64,000 bases of DNA from a gamma proteobacterium symbiont of Ctena orbiculata (GCA_003058525.1 QBVD01000030.1:1-64000); one strand, 5' to 3'; positions 9,297 to 18,097 are shown, counted from the first letter of the stretch. The notes: generated by a model not told the origin, from the sequence alone. Translations and numbers: made by a program.

Positions 9297-9725
9297 ATGC
9301 AAATCTCAACATCAATTAAAGTCGGGCTCGGTCTGATATTATCGGCTATCATTGCGGGTAAGGCTTTAGCGCACGGCGATGTGGTGCCTCAGGCCGTTGA
9401 TACCAAACACCTGCCTCCGTTGGGTGAGGATTGGCTCGAGGTTAATCCATACAGAGACAATGCGGATGCCGTAAAGACTGGGGCTTCCGCCTACAATCAA
9501 AACTGCGCGCGATGTCATGGCCTGGGTGCCGTCTCCGGTGGCATCGCCCCTGATCTGCGTTTGCTGCCACCCGAAGATGAGGGAGATGAGTGGTTTATGT
9601 ATCGTGCCCGCAACGGTGCTGTACGTAACGGAATTACCTACATGCCGAAGTTTGAGGGCATCCTTTCACAGGAGGCGCTCTGGTCGATCAGGGCCTGGCT
9701 GGTGACCCTGCCTGTTGAAGAGTAG
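9297..9725 (+). CDS. pedF: cytochrome c-550, PedF family
   Basis: Secreted monohaem cytochrome c of 142 residues, the likely electron acceptor of the quinoprotein dehydrogenase. A signal peptide ends near KALA, and the mature protein opens with HGDVVPQAVDT, a block I recognise from the PedF cytochrome c-550 family. The haem motif is CARCH at residue 70, and the distal Met is probably the one in TYMPKF. GGAG lies 10-13 bases before the ATG. It is separated from the dehydrogenase gene by 181 bases containing a hairpin and is followed closely by the XoxJ-like gene. Confidence 0.88.
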   Translation: MQISTSIKVGLGLILSAIIAGKALAHGDVVPQAVDTKHLPPLGEDWLEVNPYRDNADAVKTGASAYNQNCARCHGLGAVSGGIAPDLRLLPPEDEGDEWFMYRARNGAVRNGITYMPKFEGILSQEALWSIRAWLVTLPVEE

Positions 9726-9754
9726 TCATCGAGACATAACAGTGAGAGAGTGAT

Positions 9755-10666
9755 ATGTATAGGATCAAAGACATTTTAATCTTTGCGGCTGCAGTTGCCT
9801 CTCTTATGCTGGCGAGTCCGGCAACAGCCGAGGATGAACCCACTGCATTGGATCGCATCAGAGAGCGTGGCGTCCTGGAGGTTGCGGTATACAACGACTT
9901 TCCACCTTTTTCCTATCGTGACGAACGGGGCAGGATTGTCGGAATAGATGCGGATATCGCCCATGCACTTGCCAAGTCATTGGGTGTGGCGGCGGCAATC
10001 AGAGCGGTGGGTGCCGACGAATCGATGGAAGACGACCTGCGTAATAACGTTTGGAAGGGGCATTACCTGGGTGGAGGCGTAGCCGATGTAATGCTGCATG
10101 TTCCCTATGATGCCGCGTTTGCCGAAGAGAATGATCGTGTCATCTTCGTTGCGCCCTATTACCGGGAACAGGTCGTGGTGACGGTTGAGAAGGGAGTCGG
10201 GGCCAATCTCGATCCATTGGACTATTTCAGTCGCGAAAAGGTGGGCGTTGAGCTGGATACCCTGACGGATTTCTATCTCTTGTCTGCCTACAATGGCAAA
10301 ATCCGCAATCAGGTTGTCCACTTTTCGAATATCGGTAAAGCGGTTAACGCCCTGAAAAAAGGTGAGGTTGCCGGTGTTGCCGGTCCACGCAGTGAGATTG
10401 AGTTCGCACTGGGGGATCAGCTGGCCAATTATGCTGTGGGACCGATACGGATGCCTGGCTTGAGTACTTCCGGATGGGATCTGGGTGCAGCGGTGAAACA
10501 GGGTAACGGTGCCTTGGCTGAAGCAGTGGAACAGGCAATATCCCAGCTACGCCAGAGTAGTTCATTAAGTAAGATATTTACGCAGTATCGCTCCACCTAT
10601 CAATTACCAAGCCGAACCAGGCTGGTAAGGGTTGAATCTGATGGGCGCATCAGTCAGCGTGATTAA
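9755..10666 (+). CDS. XoxJ/MoxJ-like quinoprotein-associated periplasmic binding protein
   Basis: Periplasmic protein of 303 residues with a signal peptide (cleavage near PATA) and the family-3 solute-binding fold: the N-terminal block GVLEVAVYNDFPPFSYRD is characteristic. Members next to methanol and ethanol dehydrogenase genes (MoxJ/XoxJ) do not transport solutes but are thought to assist dehydrogenase maturation or activation. Here it sits directly after the cytochrome gene, the same position as XoxJ after xoxG. No permease or ATPase accompanies it, which argues against an amino-acid transporter role. Confidence 0.8.
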   Translation: MYRIKDILIFAAAVASLMLASPATAEDEPTALDRIRERGVLEVAVYNDFPPFSYRDERGRIVGIDADIAHALAKSLGVAAAIRAVGADESMEDDLRNNVWKGHYLGGGVADVMLHVPYDAAFAEENDRVIFVAPYYREQVVVTVEKGVGANLDPLDYFSREKVGVELDTLTDFYLLSAYNGKIRNQVVHFSNIGKAVNALKKGEVAGVAGPRSEIEFALGDQLANYAVGPIRMPGLSTSGWDLGAAVKQGNGALAEAVEQAISQLRQSSSLSKIFTQYRSTYQLPSRTRLVRVESDGRISQRD

Positions 10667-11234
10667 CAGACGGGGTTGGTGCAACTGGTTCGTTATCATT
10701 CTACTGTCTGGGATCGCAGAAGCAGGGACGGTGGAGGCCGTCGATGAGCGCTATCGTATACGTGCCGAAAATCAGCAGCAGGAGTTGATATCGCTTGGAA
10801 CGTTAATATTGGTGAATAGCGCAAATGGTCAAGGCTATCGCATCGAATGGGATGAGGCGCAGTTTGAAAATCACTTCCTCTCCATGCGTCCATTCAAATG
10901 TCTCCCGCACCCGGTCCAGTTAATCTGCCATCTGCCATATCCCTATGAAATCAAGCGCAAGATAGACCATGATGATCTGACCGACCTGGAATATGACATG
11001 CTGTTTCTGCATAAGACCCCCCAGGAATACGGCATCAATGCCTGGAACGGTCTCTATTTTAAATTTCAGCGCGACCGGAATGGATTCTCCGGGGAGCTGA
11101 GAGAGACCGATTTGAATGTGCTCCAGGCTCCCCCGGATGAGGGTGATCTCCGTCCCATCGATCCGGATGCCTTGTACGAACCGTCCGATAAGCATTGGTT
11201 GCGTCGTATCATTATCGAACCGGTCGGATCCTAA
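10641..11234 (+). CDS. secreted protein of unknown function in the alcohol-oxidation locus
   Basis: I do not recognise this 197-residue protein. It has a hydrophobic signal-like segment (WFVIILLSGIAEA) at about residues 18-30, then a soluble region with two Cys in FKCLPHPVQLICH that could form a disulfide in the periplasm, and an acidic C-terminal half. The ATG at 10641 was chosen over a start three codons earlier because it gives a better signal peptide; either overlaps the XoxJ-like gene by about 26-35 bases. Tight packing between quinoprotein genes argues that it is real and works in the same pathway. Confidence 0.65.
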   Translation: MGASVSVINRRGWCNWFVIILLSGIAEAGTVEAVDERYRIRAENQQQELISLGTLILVNSANGQGYRIEWDEAQFENHFLSMRPFKCLPHPVQLICHLPYPYEIKRKIDHDDLTDLEYDMLFLHKTPQEYGINAWNGLYFKFQRDRNGFSGELRETDLNVLQAPPDEGDLRPIDPDALYEPSDKHWLRRIIIEPVGS

Positions 11235-11245
11235 GGAGCCAAAGT

Positions 11246-12034
11246 GTGAAGTCGATAGACCGACAGTTATTTCTTTCCTGCATCCTCCTATGCTGCCTTG
11301 TAAATCCAAGCTACGCACAACAGGACCAAACCGATCCATTGAACTCGCCGATGTGGGAGGATATGCACCGATCCCTGTTGGGCGGCGCCTCGGTGGTGTT
11401 TGATGACAGGGTTCAGGTATTGGCACCCGTCGATGCGGAAGATTCGATGAATGTACCGGTCCTGGTGGACGCAACGGCACTGGGTGAGGTTTCGAAGATC
11501 GTGGTGTTCGCGGAACTCAATCCCATCCATAAAGTGCTTGAATTGGAACCGCTTCATGCCAAGCCCATTATCGGCTTTCGCATCAAGGTGCAGCAGGCCA
11601 CGCCGGTTCGGGCAGCGGCACTTGCAGGTGACGGCCGATGGCATGTGGGTGGACGGATTGTCGATGCGGCTGGCGGTGGTTGCACTCTGCCCAGTATCGG
11701 CAGTGAAAACAGTGATTGGGCCAGCCGCATGGGAGAGGTTGCCGGCAGACTCTGGTCAAATCAAGATTCCACCCGCCTGCGAATGCGCGTCATGCATCCC
11801 ATGGACACCGGTTTAGTGCCGGGTATACCGGCATTCTACATCGACCATCTGGAGTTTCACGATGCGAACGGGGAGATACTCTCCCGCCTGTTCCTGCATG
11901 AACCGGTCTCTGAAAATCCCGTTCTCACACTCGATCTGCCGAGGCGTGATTCCGTAACCGTTGTGGGGGCGGATAATAATGGTAATCCAGTCAAAGCGCG
12001 GTTTATGACTGGCATGAATGAGGCGGAAATGTAA
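11246..12034 (+). CDS. quinoprotein-associated SoxYZ-like carrier protein
   Basis: Periplasmic protein of 262 residues combining SoxY-like and SoxZ-like parts in one chain. The start is a GTG at 11246 with AGGAG eight bases upstream, followed by a signal peptide ending near PSYA. The SoxY-type swinging-arm cysteine is probably in GGGCTLP near residue 150, although here it is internal rather than C-terminal; the SoxZ-like immunoglobulin fold would be the last 90 residues. This fusion family is repeatedly found beside PQQ dehydrogenases, together with the metallohydrolase and CxxxCW proteins encoded next. The bound intermediate is unknown. Confidence 0.78.
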   Translation: MKSIDRQLFLSCILLCCLVNPSYAQQDQTDPLNSPMWEDMHRSLLGGASVVFDDRVQVLAPVDAEDSMNVPVLVDATALGEVSKIVVFAELNPIHKVLELEPLHAKPIIGFRIKVQQATPVRAAALAGDGRWHVGGRIVDAAGGGCTLPSIGSENSDWASRMGEVAGRLWSNQDSTRLRMRVMHPMDTGLVPGIPAFYIDHLEFHDANGEILSRLFLHEPVSENPVLTLDLPRRDSVTVVGADNNGNPVKARFMTGMNEAEM

Positions 12035-12978
12035 TGTCGTCACGGCGAATTGTGATATTCCTATTCTGCCTGTGTTTCCTCACACCGGTATGGGGCGCCA
12101 AGGACTATGGCTTGAAACCACTTAAGATCGCACCCGATACCTACGTGCTGCTGGGTGAAAATGAACATTTCAATTTCAGCAACGGGGGTAATATCGTCAA
12201 TGTCGGTTTTATCGTGACGGACGATGGCGTGATCGTGATCGATAGCGGGCCATCCCGCTTCTATGGTGAACAGTTGCGCGCAGCCATTGGCAGGATTACC
12301 GACCGACCGATTCTGAAGCTCTTCAATACTCACCTGCACCCGGATCACATCCTCGGTAATCAGGCCTTCGAGGATATCCCCATAGCCGCCCTGGCGGGTA
12401 CCGTTGAAGGTATCCGTGAACAGGGTGAACTGTTCAACGACAGTATGTACCGTCTGGCGGGTGCCTGGATGGCGGGTACCCGGGTAGTGGTGCCGACCGA
12501 AACCGTTAAACCGGGTTTTGTAGAGATCGGAGGTCACCGTCTTGAATTGATAGAGCTTGATGGTCACTCCCATGCCGACCTGGTGATTCTCGATCATGCG
12601 ACCGGGGTGTTGTTTGCTGCGGATGTTGTGTTTCATGGGCGTACACCCACCACCCCCCATGCCGATGTAGGACAATGGTTACAGGCACTTGATACGATAG
12701 CCGAGCTTGATTTCAAGCTGCTGGTACCTGGGCACGGCAGTGTGGTCACGGATAGCGTGGCAATCGCTCAGACGCGAAATTACCTGCAATGGTTGACAAC
12801 CCGTCTGAACAAGGCTGCGGAACAGGGGATGAGCATGGCCGAAGTACTGCAACCTGATGCACCCCCATCGATCATGGAACTGGCTGTCTTTCTCGAGGAG
12901 TATCAGCGCTCAGTCGTCCATCTGTTTCCGGAGATTGAGGCGAAGGTGCTGGACCGGGGCAGGGTGGTGCAAGAGTGA
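12034..12978 (+). CDS. quinoprotein-associated metallo-beta-lactamase-fold hydrolase (SoxH-like)
   Basis: Secreted 314-residue protein with a signal peptide (cleavage near VWG). The zinc-binding motif THLHPDH, the later GHSH and the GHG of the third metal site are all present, so a binuclear metal centre is likely. It belongs to the SoxH-like metallohydrolases encoded beside PQQ dehydrogenases and SoxYZ-like carriers, where a role in releasing a product from the carrier has been suggested. Its ATG overlaps the preceding stop by one base (TAATG), indicating translational coupling. Confidence 0.82.
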   Translation: MSSRRIVIFLFCLCFLTPVWGAKDYGLKPLKIAPDTYVLLGENEHFNFSNGGNIVNVGFIVTDDGVIVIDSGPSRFYGEQLRAAIGRITDRPILKLFNTHLHPDHILGNQAFEDIPIAALAGTVEGIREQGELFNDSMYRLAGAWMAGTRVVVPTETVKPGFVEIGGHRLELIELDGHSHADLVILDHATGVLFAADVVFHGRTPTTPHADVGQWLQALDTIAELDFKLLVPGHGSVVTDSVAIAQTRNYLQWLTTRLNKAAEQGMSMAEVLQPDAPPSIMELAVFLEEYQRSVVHLFPEIEAKVLDRGRVVQE

Positions 12979-12984
12979 CCCGGC

Positions 12985-13563
12985 ATGAGAATGCGCACCT
13001 TTGCCGAGACAATCCTATGCGCCATTCTTTCGCTACAGCCTACCGTCACGCTTGCGACCGATAGTCCGCTCTTTTCACCGGAGGGTTACCGCATTGCCCG
13101 TTATCGCGCACCTCTGCCCGAGATGCCACCCGCTGGAAAACGCCTCGATACCAGGTTGCTTGTCGAACTGATACGTCGGCAGAATCCGTTGTTATTGGAT
13201 GTCCAGGCAATCACCCTGCGTCCGGAGACGGAGGAGTTCGGTATCGCCTGGCTGCCGAGCAGACAGAGATGGCATATTCCGGGAAGCACCTGGTTGCCGA
13301 ATGTGGGATATGGCTATCTCGATTCACGCATGCATGCCTATATGCAAACCAACCTTGAACGCCTCACCCTGGGTGACAGGGATAGAGCGCTGGTCTTCTA
13401 TTGTGTGGTCGATTGTTGGATGTCCTGGAACGCCGTAAAGCGGGCAGATGCGCTGGGCTATAGAAATCTCTATTGGTATCCGGAAGGCAGTGACGGATGG
13501 TATGAGGCGGGGTTGGAGCTCGTCCCCGGCGTTCCGGTCCCTTTCAAATTGAGTGAAAAATGA
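12985..13563 (+). CDS. PQQ-associated CxxxCW rhodanese-like protein
   Basis: Secreted 192-residue protein, last of the relay genes. After the signal peptide (near TLA) it contains the diagnostic motif CVVDCW near residue 137, followed by a rhodanese-like tail (ALGYRNLYWYPEG). The family is defined by co-occurrence with PQQ-dependent catabolism and carries the paired cysteines of a sulfur- or thiol-handling site. It starts seven bases after the metallohydrolase stop. Function in detail is not established. Confidence 0.78.
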   Translation: MRMRTFAETILCAILSLQPTVTLATDSPLFSPEGYRIARYRAPLPEMPPAGKRLDTRLLVELIRRQNPLLLDVQAITLRPETEEFGIAWLPSRQRWHIPGSTWLPNVGYGYLDSRMHAYMQTNLERLTLGDRDRALVFYCVVDCWMSWNAVKRADALGYRNLYWYPEGSDGWYEAGLELVPGVPVPFKLSEK

Positions 13564-13615
13564 CGGGTATTTCCGATCACAAACTGTCGCACTATCGCGT
13601 TCACGATCCAGAGCC

Positions 13616-13745
13616 AGTTAACGCTCATCCAATTGGCCCTTTTGTCTCTGAAAAAACGCCAATCAAGGCGCAAGTAGAGGGATTCGATTGTGCCAAATGA
13701 ACGACGAGCAATGACTTGTGGCGATTTTTCAGGCTCAACCGGTAG
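13616..13745. repeat. degenerate left part of the GGGCCTGTTAACA MITE
   Basis: GTTAACGCTCATCCAATTGG, then ACGCCAATCAAGGCGCAAG, then TGCCAAATGAACGACGAGCAA follow the left half of the full element at 22844 block by block with scattered changes. The outer GGGCC end and the entire right half are missing. It fills the gap between the CxxxCW gene and tetR and runs into the last codons of tetR. Confidence 0.7.
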
Positions 13746-14367
13746 GTCTTATTGCCACTACCTCGCTCACCGAAGTCGGCATCATGCCATGCCACATACA
13801 GTCGATCAGTTCTTCGTACAGATTGGGCAGAGGCTCGTTAAGCACGCCGTCCAGACGCAGGTGGATCAAGCGGATGGCGCCGCCGAAGATGTTGGAGGCG
13901 ACGACCCAGGGGTCACCTTGCCGGATCTCGCCCGACTCTATCCCCTTCTGCACGATGTTACGCATTGTCTTGAAAGGGGTGGAGCTGCAGATCGGGGGCT
14001 CATCGGGCAGAAACTCATGGTGTTTGGCATGCAGTACGTAGGAGATGATATTGCGCTTTGTTTCAGTGTATTCAAAGAGCAGGTAGATGATGCGGTTGCA
14101 GCTCTCCCGAAAACTCAGATCCTCGGTGATGACATCCTCCACCAACTCCTCCATCTCCCTGATCAGATGGTAGAAGAGCGCCTTGGCAACACCCTCTTTA
14201 CCGCCGAAATGGTTGTAGATAGAGCCGATGCTGACGTTGGCCTGTTTCTGGATGTCGTGTATCGAGACGTTGTGAAAGCCCTTTTCGACAAAGAGATCGA
14301 GGGCTGTGCTCAGAATACGGGAGTCCACAGGGGCGTTGGCCGGGGTGATTTTTTTAAGATGCGGCAT
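13735..14367 (-). CDS. TetR-family repressor of the methanethiol oxidase locus
   Basis: DNA-binding regulator of 210 residues. The N-terminal helix-turn-helix is typical of TetR proteins (ILSTALDLFVEKGFHNVSIHDI then ANVSIGSIYNHFGGKEG); the C-terminal two-thirds is a ligand-binding helical domain. The start at 14367 has AGGAACC upstream; an earlier in-frame ATG at 14412 would add 15 unlikely residues. It is divergent from mtoX and a perfect palindrome lies between -35 and -10 in the shared gap. Its stop codon lies inside a degraded MITE, so the extreme C-terminus may have been altered. Ligand unknown; a volatile sulfur compound is a reasonable guess. Confidence 0.85.
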   Translation of the reverse strand: MPHLKKITPANAPVDSRILSTALDLFVEKGFHNVSIHDIQKQANVSIGSIYNHFGGKEGVAKALFYHLIREMEELVEDVITEDLSFRESCNRIIYLLFEYTETKRNIISYVLHAKHHEFLPDEPPICSSTPFKTMRNIVQKGIESGEIRQGDPWVVASNIFGGAIRLIHLRLDGVLNEPLPNLYEELIDCMWHGMMPTSVSEVVAIRPTG

Positions 14368-14422
14368 GCGGGTTCCTATAGGCTTAGTTTTGTCGGCAAT
14401 TATAACCAGCATAGTAAAAAAT

Positions 14423-14451
14423 TTGACAAGAATGAATATTCATTCTATTTT
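14423..14451 (+). promoter_or_regulatory. mtoX promoter with TetR-type operator in the spacer
   Basis: TTGACA (14423-14428) and TATTTT (14446-14451) are 17 bases apart. The spacer is almost entirely the perfect 16-bp palindrome GAATGAATATTCATTC (14430-14445), an ideal position for a repressor to block RNA polymerase. A close copy of the whole arrangement occurs at 18703-18731. Confidence 0.72.
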
Positions 14452-14666
14452 TCCTTTTAGCCGCGTACCTCACTGCCTGCTGTTCCGCAGCGGGACTGAG
14501 AGAGTGAAGACGGTTTTCATGCCGAAGGATCATCGGCAAATAAGCGTAACGAGTAGTATTTCCAGACTGTGCAGAGCAGCGTGCAGTCAAAATAGGCCAA
14601 CTGCAGGAGGAGGGCTGAGGTAACGCACGATAGCAGTAAAAATTAATACCAACGGAGGTTGAAACT

Positions 14667-16055
14667 ATGAGGCTATTCAAGAAAAAGCCCGCCAAGTCCA
14701 TTGCCTTGGCATCCGCCCTGGCTCTCGGGACCACCCTTTTCGGTGCGGTTCTGCCCCTGCAGGCCGATGAAACCTGCCAGTCACCCTACATGGCCAAGAT
14801 TGTCGGCCAGGAAGACTTCGTCTATGTCTGGACCCTCGGCATCGAGGGATTGGGAGACGGTCAGGACAAGCTGGTGACCATTGACGTCAATCCGAAATCA
14901 TCCAACTACGGCAAGGTGGTCCACAGCCTGTCGGTAGGCGGTCGCAACGAGGCCCATCACTCCGGCTTCACCGATGACCGGCACTATCTCTGGGCAGGCG
15001 GTCTCGATACCAACAAACTCTTCATCTTCGACGTCCACAGCGATCCGGCCAAGCCCAAGCTGCACAAGGTCGTTACCGATTTTGTGGAGAAAAGCGGCGG
15101 CGTGGTCGGGCCCCACACTACCTATGCCTTGCCGGGACGCATCATGATAACCGGTCTCTCCAACAACAAGGATCACGGCGGCCGCACCGCCCTGGTTGAA
15201 TACACCAACGAGGGAGAGTATGTGGCAAACCACTGGATGCCCACGGATCAGAACCTGCGCGGCGCGGAGAAGACCGGCAAGTACGCCGACGGCTACAACT
15301 ATGACGTGCGTGTATTGCCGCGACGTAACATCATGCTCACCTCCTCGTTCACAGGTTGGTCCAACTACATGATGGACTTCGGCAAGATGCTGCAGGACAA
15401 GGAGGCGATGAAACGCTTCGGTAACACCGTGGTGTTGTGGGACCTGCACAGCAAGAAGCCGAAAAAAGTCTTCGACGTACCCGGTGCGCCACTGGAGATC
15501 CGTTGTGCCTGGCAGCCGAACCATAACTGGTGCATCACCTCCACGGCACTCACCTCCAAGCTGCACCTGATCTATGAGGATGAGAACGGCGAGTGGCAGG
15601 CCAAGGCAGTGGCCGATATCGGCGATCCCTCCAAGGTGCCGTTGCCGGTGGATATCTCCATCAGTTCCGACGATAGCCGGCTCTGGGTCAACACCTTTAT
15701 GGACGGCAAGACCCGGCTCTTCGACATGACAGATCCGCACAATCCCAAGCAGGTCTACGAAAAGAAGATCGGCCGCCAGGTCAATATGGCCTCCTCCAGC
15801 TGGGACAGTACCCGTATCTATTACACCTCTTCGCTGCTGGCCAATTGGGATAAGAAGGGCGAGGATAACGAACAGTTCTTCAAGAGCTATGTCTGGGACG
15901 GCAAAAAGCTGGTGGAGAAATTCGCTATCGACTTCAATAAAGAGAAACTCGGCCGCGCCCACCAGATGCGTTTCGGTGCTTACTCCCTCTATGGTGCAGT
16001 CAGGCCTGAGGAAAAGGAGGTCTCCGTAGCCAGCCTGGAGTCCATCGTCAAGTGA
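14667..16055 (+). CDS. mtoX: methanethiol oxidase (SBP56 selenium-binding protein family)
   Basis: Enzyme of 462 residues of the SBP56 family, whose bacterial members oxidise methanethiol to formaldehyde, hydrogen sulfide and hydrogen peroxide and depend on copper. The start has CGGAGG nine bases upstream and the protein carries a signal peptide ending near LQA, so it is periplasmic. The N-terminal block CQSPYMAK and later family blocks (GRNEAHHSGF, VVGPHTTYALP, GRAHQMRFG) are present, including several conserved His. It is followed by SCO1 and MauG functions, the partner genes known from mtoX operons of methylotrophs. This context strengthens the methanethiol assignment over a generic selenium-binding label. 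Confidence 0.9.
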   Translation: MRLFKKKPAKSIALASALALGTTLFGAVLPLQADETCQSPYMAKIVGQEDFVYVWTLGIEGLGDGQDKLVTIDVNPKSSNYGKVVHSLSVGGRNEAHHSGFTDDRHYLWAGGLDTNKLFIFDVHSDPAKPKLHKVVTDFVEKSGGVVGPHTTYALPGRIMITGLSNNKDHGGRTALVEYTNEGEYVANHWMPTDQNLRGAEKTGKYADGYNYDVRVLPRRNIMLTSSFTGWSNYMMDFGKMLQDKEAMKRFGNTVVLWDLHSKKPKKVFDVPGAPLEIRCAWQPNHNWCITSTALTSKLHLIYEDENGEWQAKAVADIGDPSKVPLPVDISISSDDSRLWVNTFMDGKTRLFDMTDPHNPKQVYEKKIGRQVNMASSSWDSTRIYYTSSLLANWDKKGEDNEQFFKSYVWDGKKLVEKFAIDFNKEKLGRAHQMRFGAYSLYGAVRPEEKEVSVASLESIVK

Positions 16056-16147
16056 TACAGGCAGTTCCGGATGTCTGACAGGCATCCGGAGGGAGGCAAC
16101 CCTGTCGGATGGATCTCTGTCAGGGTTGCCGCTGTCTGGGAGCACCT

Positions 16148-18097
16148 ATGCATAATCTATTTATACGATCTGTCTGGCTTGCCGCCATCCTGATTTCAAC
16201 AGCGTCAGCCGATCCGTTATCCGATTCAGCGCCGGGCTATGGTGAGTTGGGCTACACACTGCCGGCGATAGGCGGTTATTCCCTGCCACCGCTAGGTGAG
16301 GCAGGGAATGGGTTGGTGCTCAACAGCGAAGGGAAACAGCAGCGTCTGCACGACCTCTTCAATGACCGCTATGTCCTGTTGGCGTTTATCTACAGTACTT
16401 GCAGTGACGTTAACGGATGCCCGCTCTCTTCCCATGTCTTCTATAAGATCAAATCGGCGATGAAAAGGGATGCGATGTTGGCCGACAGGCTGAAGCTGAT
16501 CAGTCTGAGTTTCGATCCCGAAGTCGACACGCCGGAGGTGATGAAACTCTATGCCAATAATTTTCGTTATGCCGGAAGTTCAGGGGAGTGGCAGTTCATT
16601 ACCACCGCTTCGCATCGGGCGCTACAACCCATATTGCAATCCTATAATCAGGTGATTCAGCGGGAGGTCGACAGCAGCGGAAAGGCAAGTGTGGGCTACA
16701 GCCATGTGCTGCGGGTCTTCCTCATCGATCCGCAAAAGCGTATACGCAATATCTACAGTGTCGATTTTCTCCATCACGATCTGATCATCAACGATGTGAA
16801 GACGCTGCTGATGCAGGAAGAGAATCAAGGTCGGTTGTTAAAGGCTGCTCTGAGCCTCCCCGAGCCTTCAAAATTATCCAAACCGGGGGATGATAAACAG
16901 GGTTACGAGCAGGAGAGCTATGTTACTCGATCCCTCGATCTGGAGTTGAGGAAAGGCCAGGCTGCGAATCTGATGACCTATATCGAACAGCCGCCACTGG
17001 GGCTGCCCCCGGTACCGGTACCGGAGAACAATTCCATAACCCGGGAAAAGATCGAACTCGGCAGAAAGCTTTTCTATGACCGCAGGCTCTCGCTCAACGA
17101 CACTTTCTCATGTGCCATGTGCCATGTCCCTGAGCAGGGATTCACCAGCAACGAGCTGGCCATGGCGGTAGGCATAGAGGGGCGCAGCGTGCGGCGCAAC
17201 TCGCCCACCATCTACAACTCGGCCTATGCCGCCCTGCTGTTTCACGACGGGCGCGAGCAGACCCTGGAACAGCAGGTCTGGGGTCCGTTGCTGGCCAGGA
17301 ACGAGATGGCCAATCCATCGATCGGCTATGTTCTGGAGAAGATCCGCAAGATCGATGACTATGAGGGTAGCTTCGAGGCTGCTTTCGATGGCAGGGGAGT
17401 GAGTATGGAGACGCTCGGCATGGCCATCGCCAGCTATGAACGCGCCCTCGTTTCCGCAGGCTCACCCTTCGATCATTGGTACTATGGGGGTGATAAACAG
17501 GCACTCTCAGCTTCAGGGCAGCGGGGTTTTGAGCTCTTTGTCGGCAAGGCAGGATGTGTGGCCTGCCACCACATAGGCGACAAGCATGCCCTCTTCAGTG
17601 ACGATGGCCTGCACAATACCGGTATAGGGTACAGGGAATCGATGGGAATAGTGCCCGAGACGCAGCCGGTGACGGTGGCGCCGGGTGTGACCCTGCAGAT
17701 CGATCGATCGGTCATCGAACAGGTGGGCGAACCGGCACCCACTGACGTGGGTCTGTATGAGGTGACGCAAAATCCCAACGACCGCTGGAAGTACAAGACA
17801 CCCAGTTTGCGCAATGTAGCGCTCACAGCACCATACATGCATAACGGTTCCTTCAGTACCCTGCGTGAAGTCGTTGAGTTTTATGACAGGGGGGGCGTCG
17901 CAAACGAGCTGCTCGATCCCTTGATCAGGCCGTTGGGATTAAATGAATCTGAGAAACAGGATCTGGTCGCCTTCATGCGATCCCTCACCGGCGGCAATGT
18001 GGACACCCTGGTGGCCGATGCCTTTGCCGCGCCTGTTGGTGATGTGGGAAAGGGTGATCCGAGTTGGGTGCACGGTACAGATGTGGAGGTGCGCTGA
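16148..18097 (+). CDS. SCO1-MauG fusion: copper-chaperone domain joined to dihaem peroxidase
   Basis: Secreted 649-residue protein joining two functions usually encoded by separate genes in mtoX operons. After the signal peptide, residues about 50-235 are a SCO1/SenC thioredoxin-fold domain, but the cysteines are C85-x5-C91 (CSDVNGC) instead of the usual CxxxC; the copper-ligand His is in YSHVLR. Residues about 290-625 are a MauG/cytochrome c peroxidase-like domain with haem motifs CAMCH (C322) and CVACH (C470). GGGAG lies before the ATG at 16148. Likely role: copper delivery to, and post-translational maturation or electron exchange with, methanethiol oxidase. The reading frame is continuous through the junction, so this is not a frameshift artefact. 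Confidence 0.85.
   Translation: MHNLFIRSVWLAAILISTASADPLSDSAPGYGELGYTLPAIGGYSLPPLGEAGNGLVLNSEGKQQRLHDLFNDRYVLLAFIYSTCSDVNGCPLSSHVFYKIKSAMKRDAMLADRLKLISLSFDPEVDTPEVMKLYANNFRYAGSSGEWQFITTASHRALQPILQSYNQVIQREVDSSGKASVGYSHVLRVFLIDPQKRIRNIYSVDFLHHDLIINDVKTLLMQEENQGRLLKAALSLPEPSKLSKPGDDKQGYEQESYVTRSLDLELRKGQAANLMTYIEQPPLGLPPVPVPENNSITREKIELGRKLFYDRRLSLNDTFSCAMCHVPEQGFTSNELAMAVGIEGRSVRRNSPTIYNSAYAALLFHDGREQTLEQQVWGPLLARNEMANPSIGYVLEKIRKIDDYEGSFEAAFDGRGVSMETLGMAIASYERALVSAGSPFDHWYYGGDKQALSASGQRGFELFVGKAGCVACHHIGDKHALFSDDGLHNTGIGYRESMGIVPETQPVTVAPGVTLQIDRSVIEQVGEPAPTDVGLYEVTQNPNDRWKYKTPSLRNVALTAPYMHNGSFSTLREVVEFYDRGGVANELLDPLIRPLGLNESEKQDLVAFMRSLTGGNVDTLVADAFAAPVGDVGKGDPSWVHGTDVEVR

Noticed and set aside
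13690-14460. 256-codon frame opposite tetR
   Set aside because: Antisense to a clear TetR gene and crossing its operator.
14898-16145. Long antisense open frame opposite mtoX
   Set aside because: Mirror of a strongly coding region; no start signal or family resemblance.
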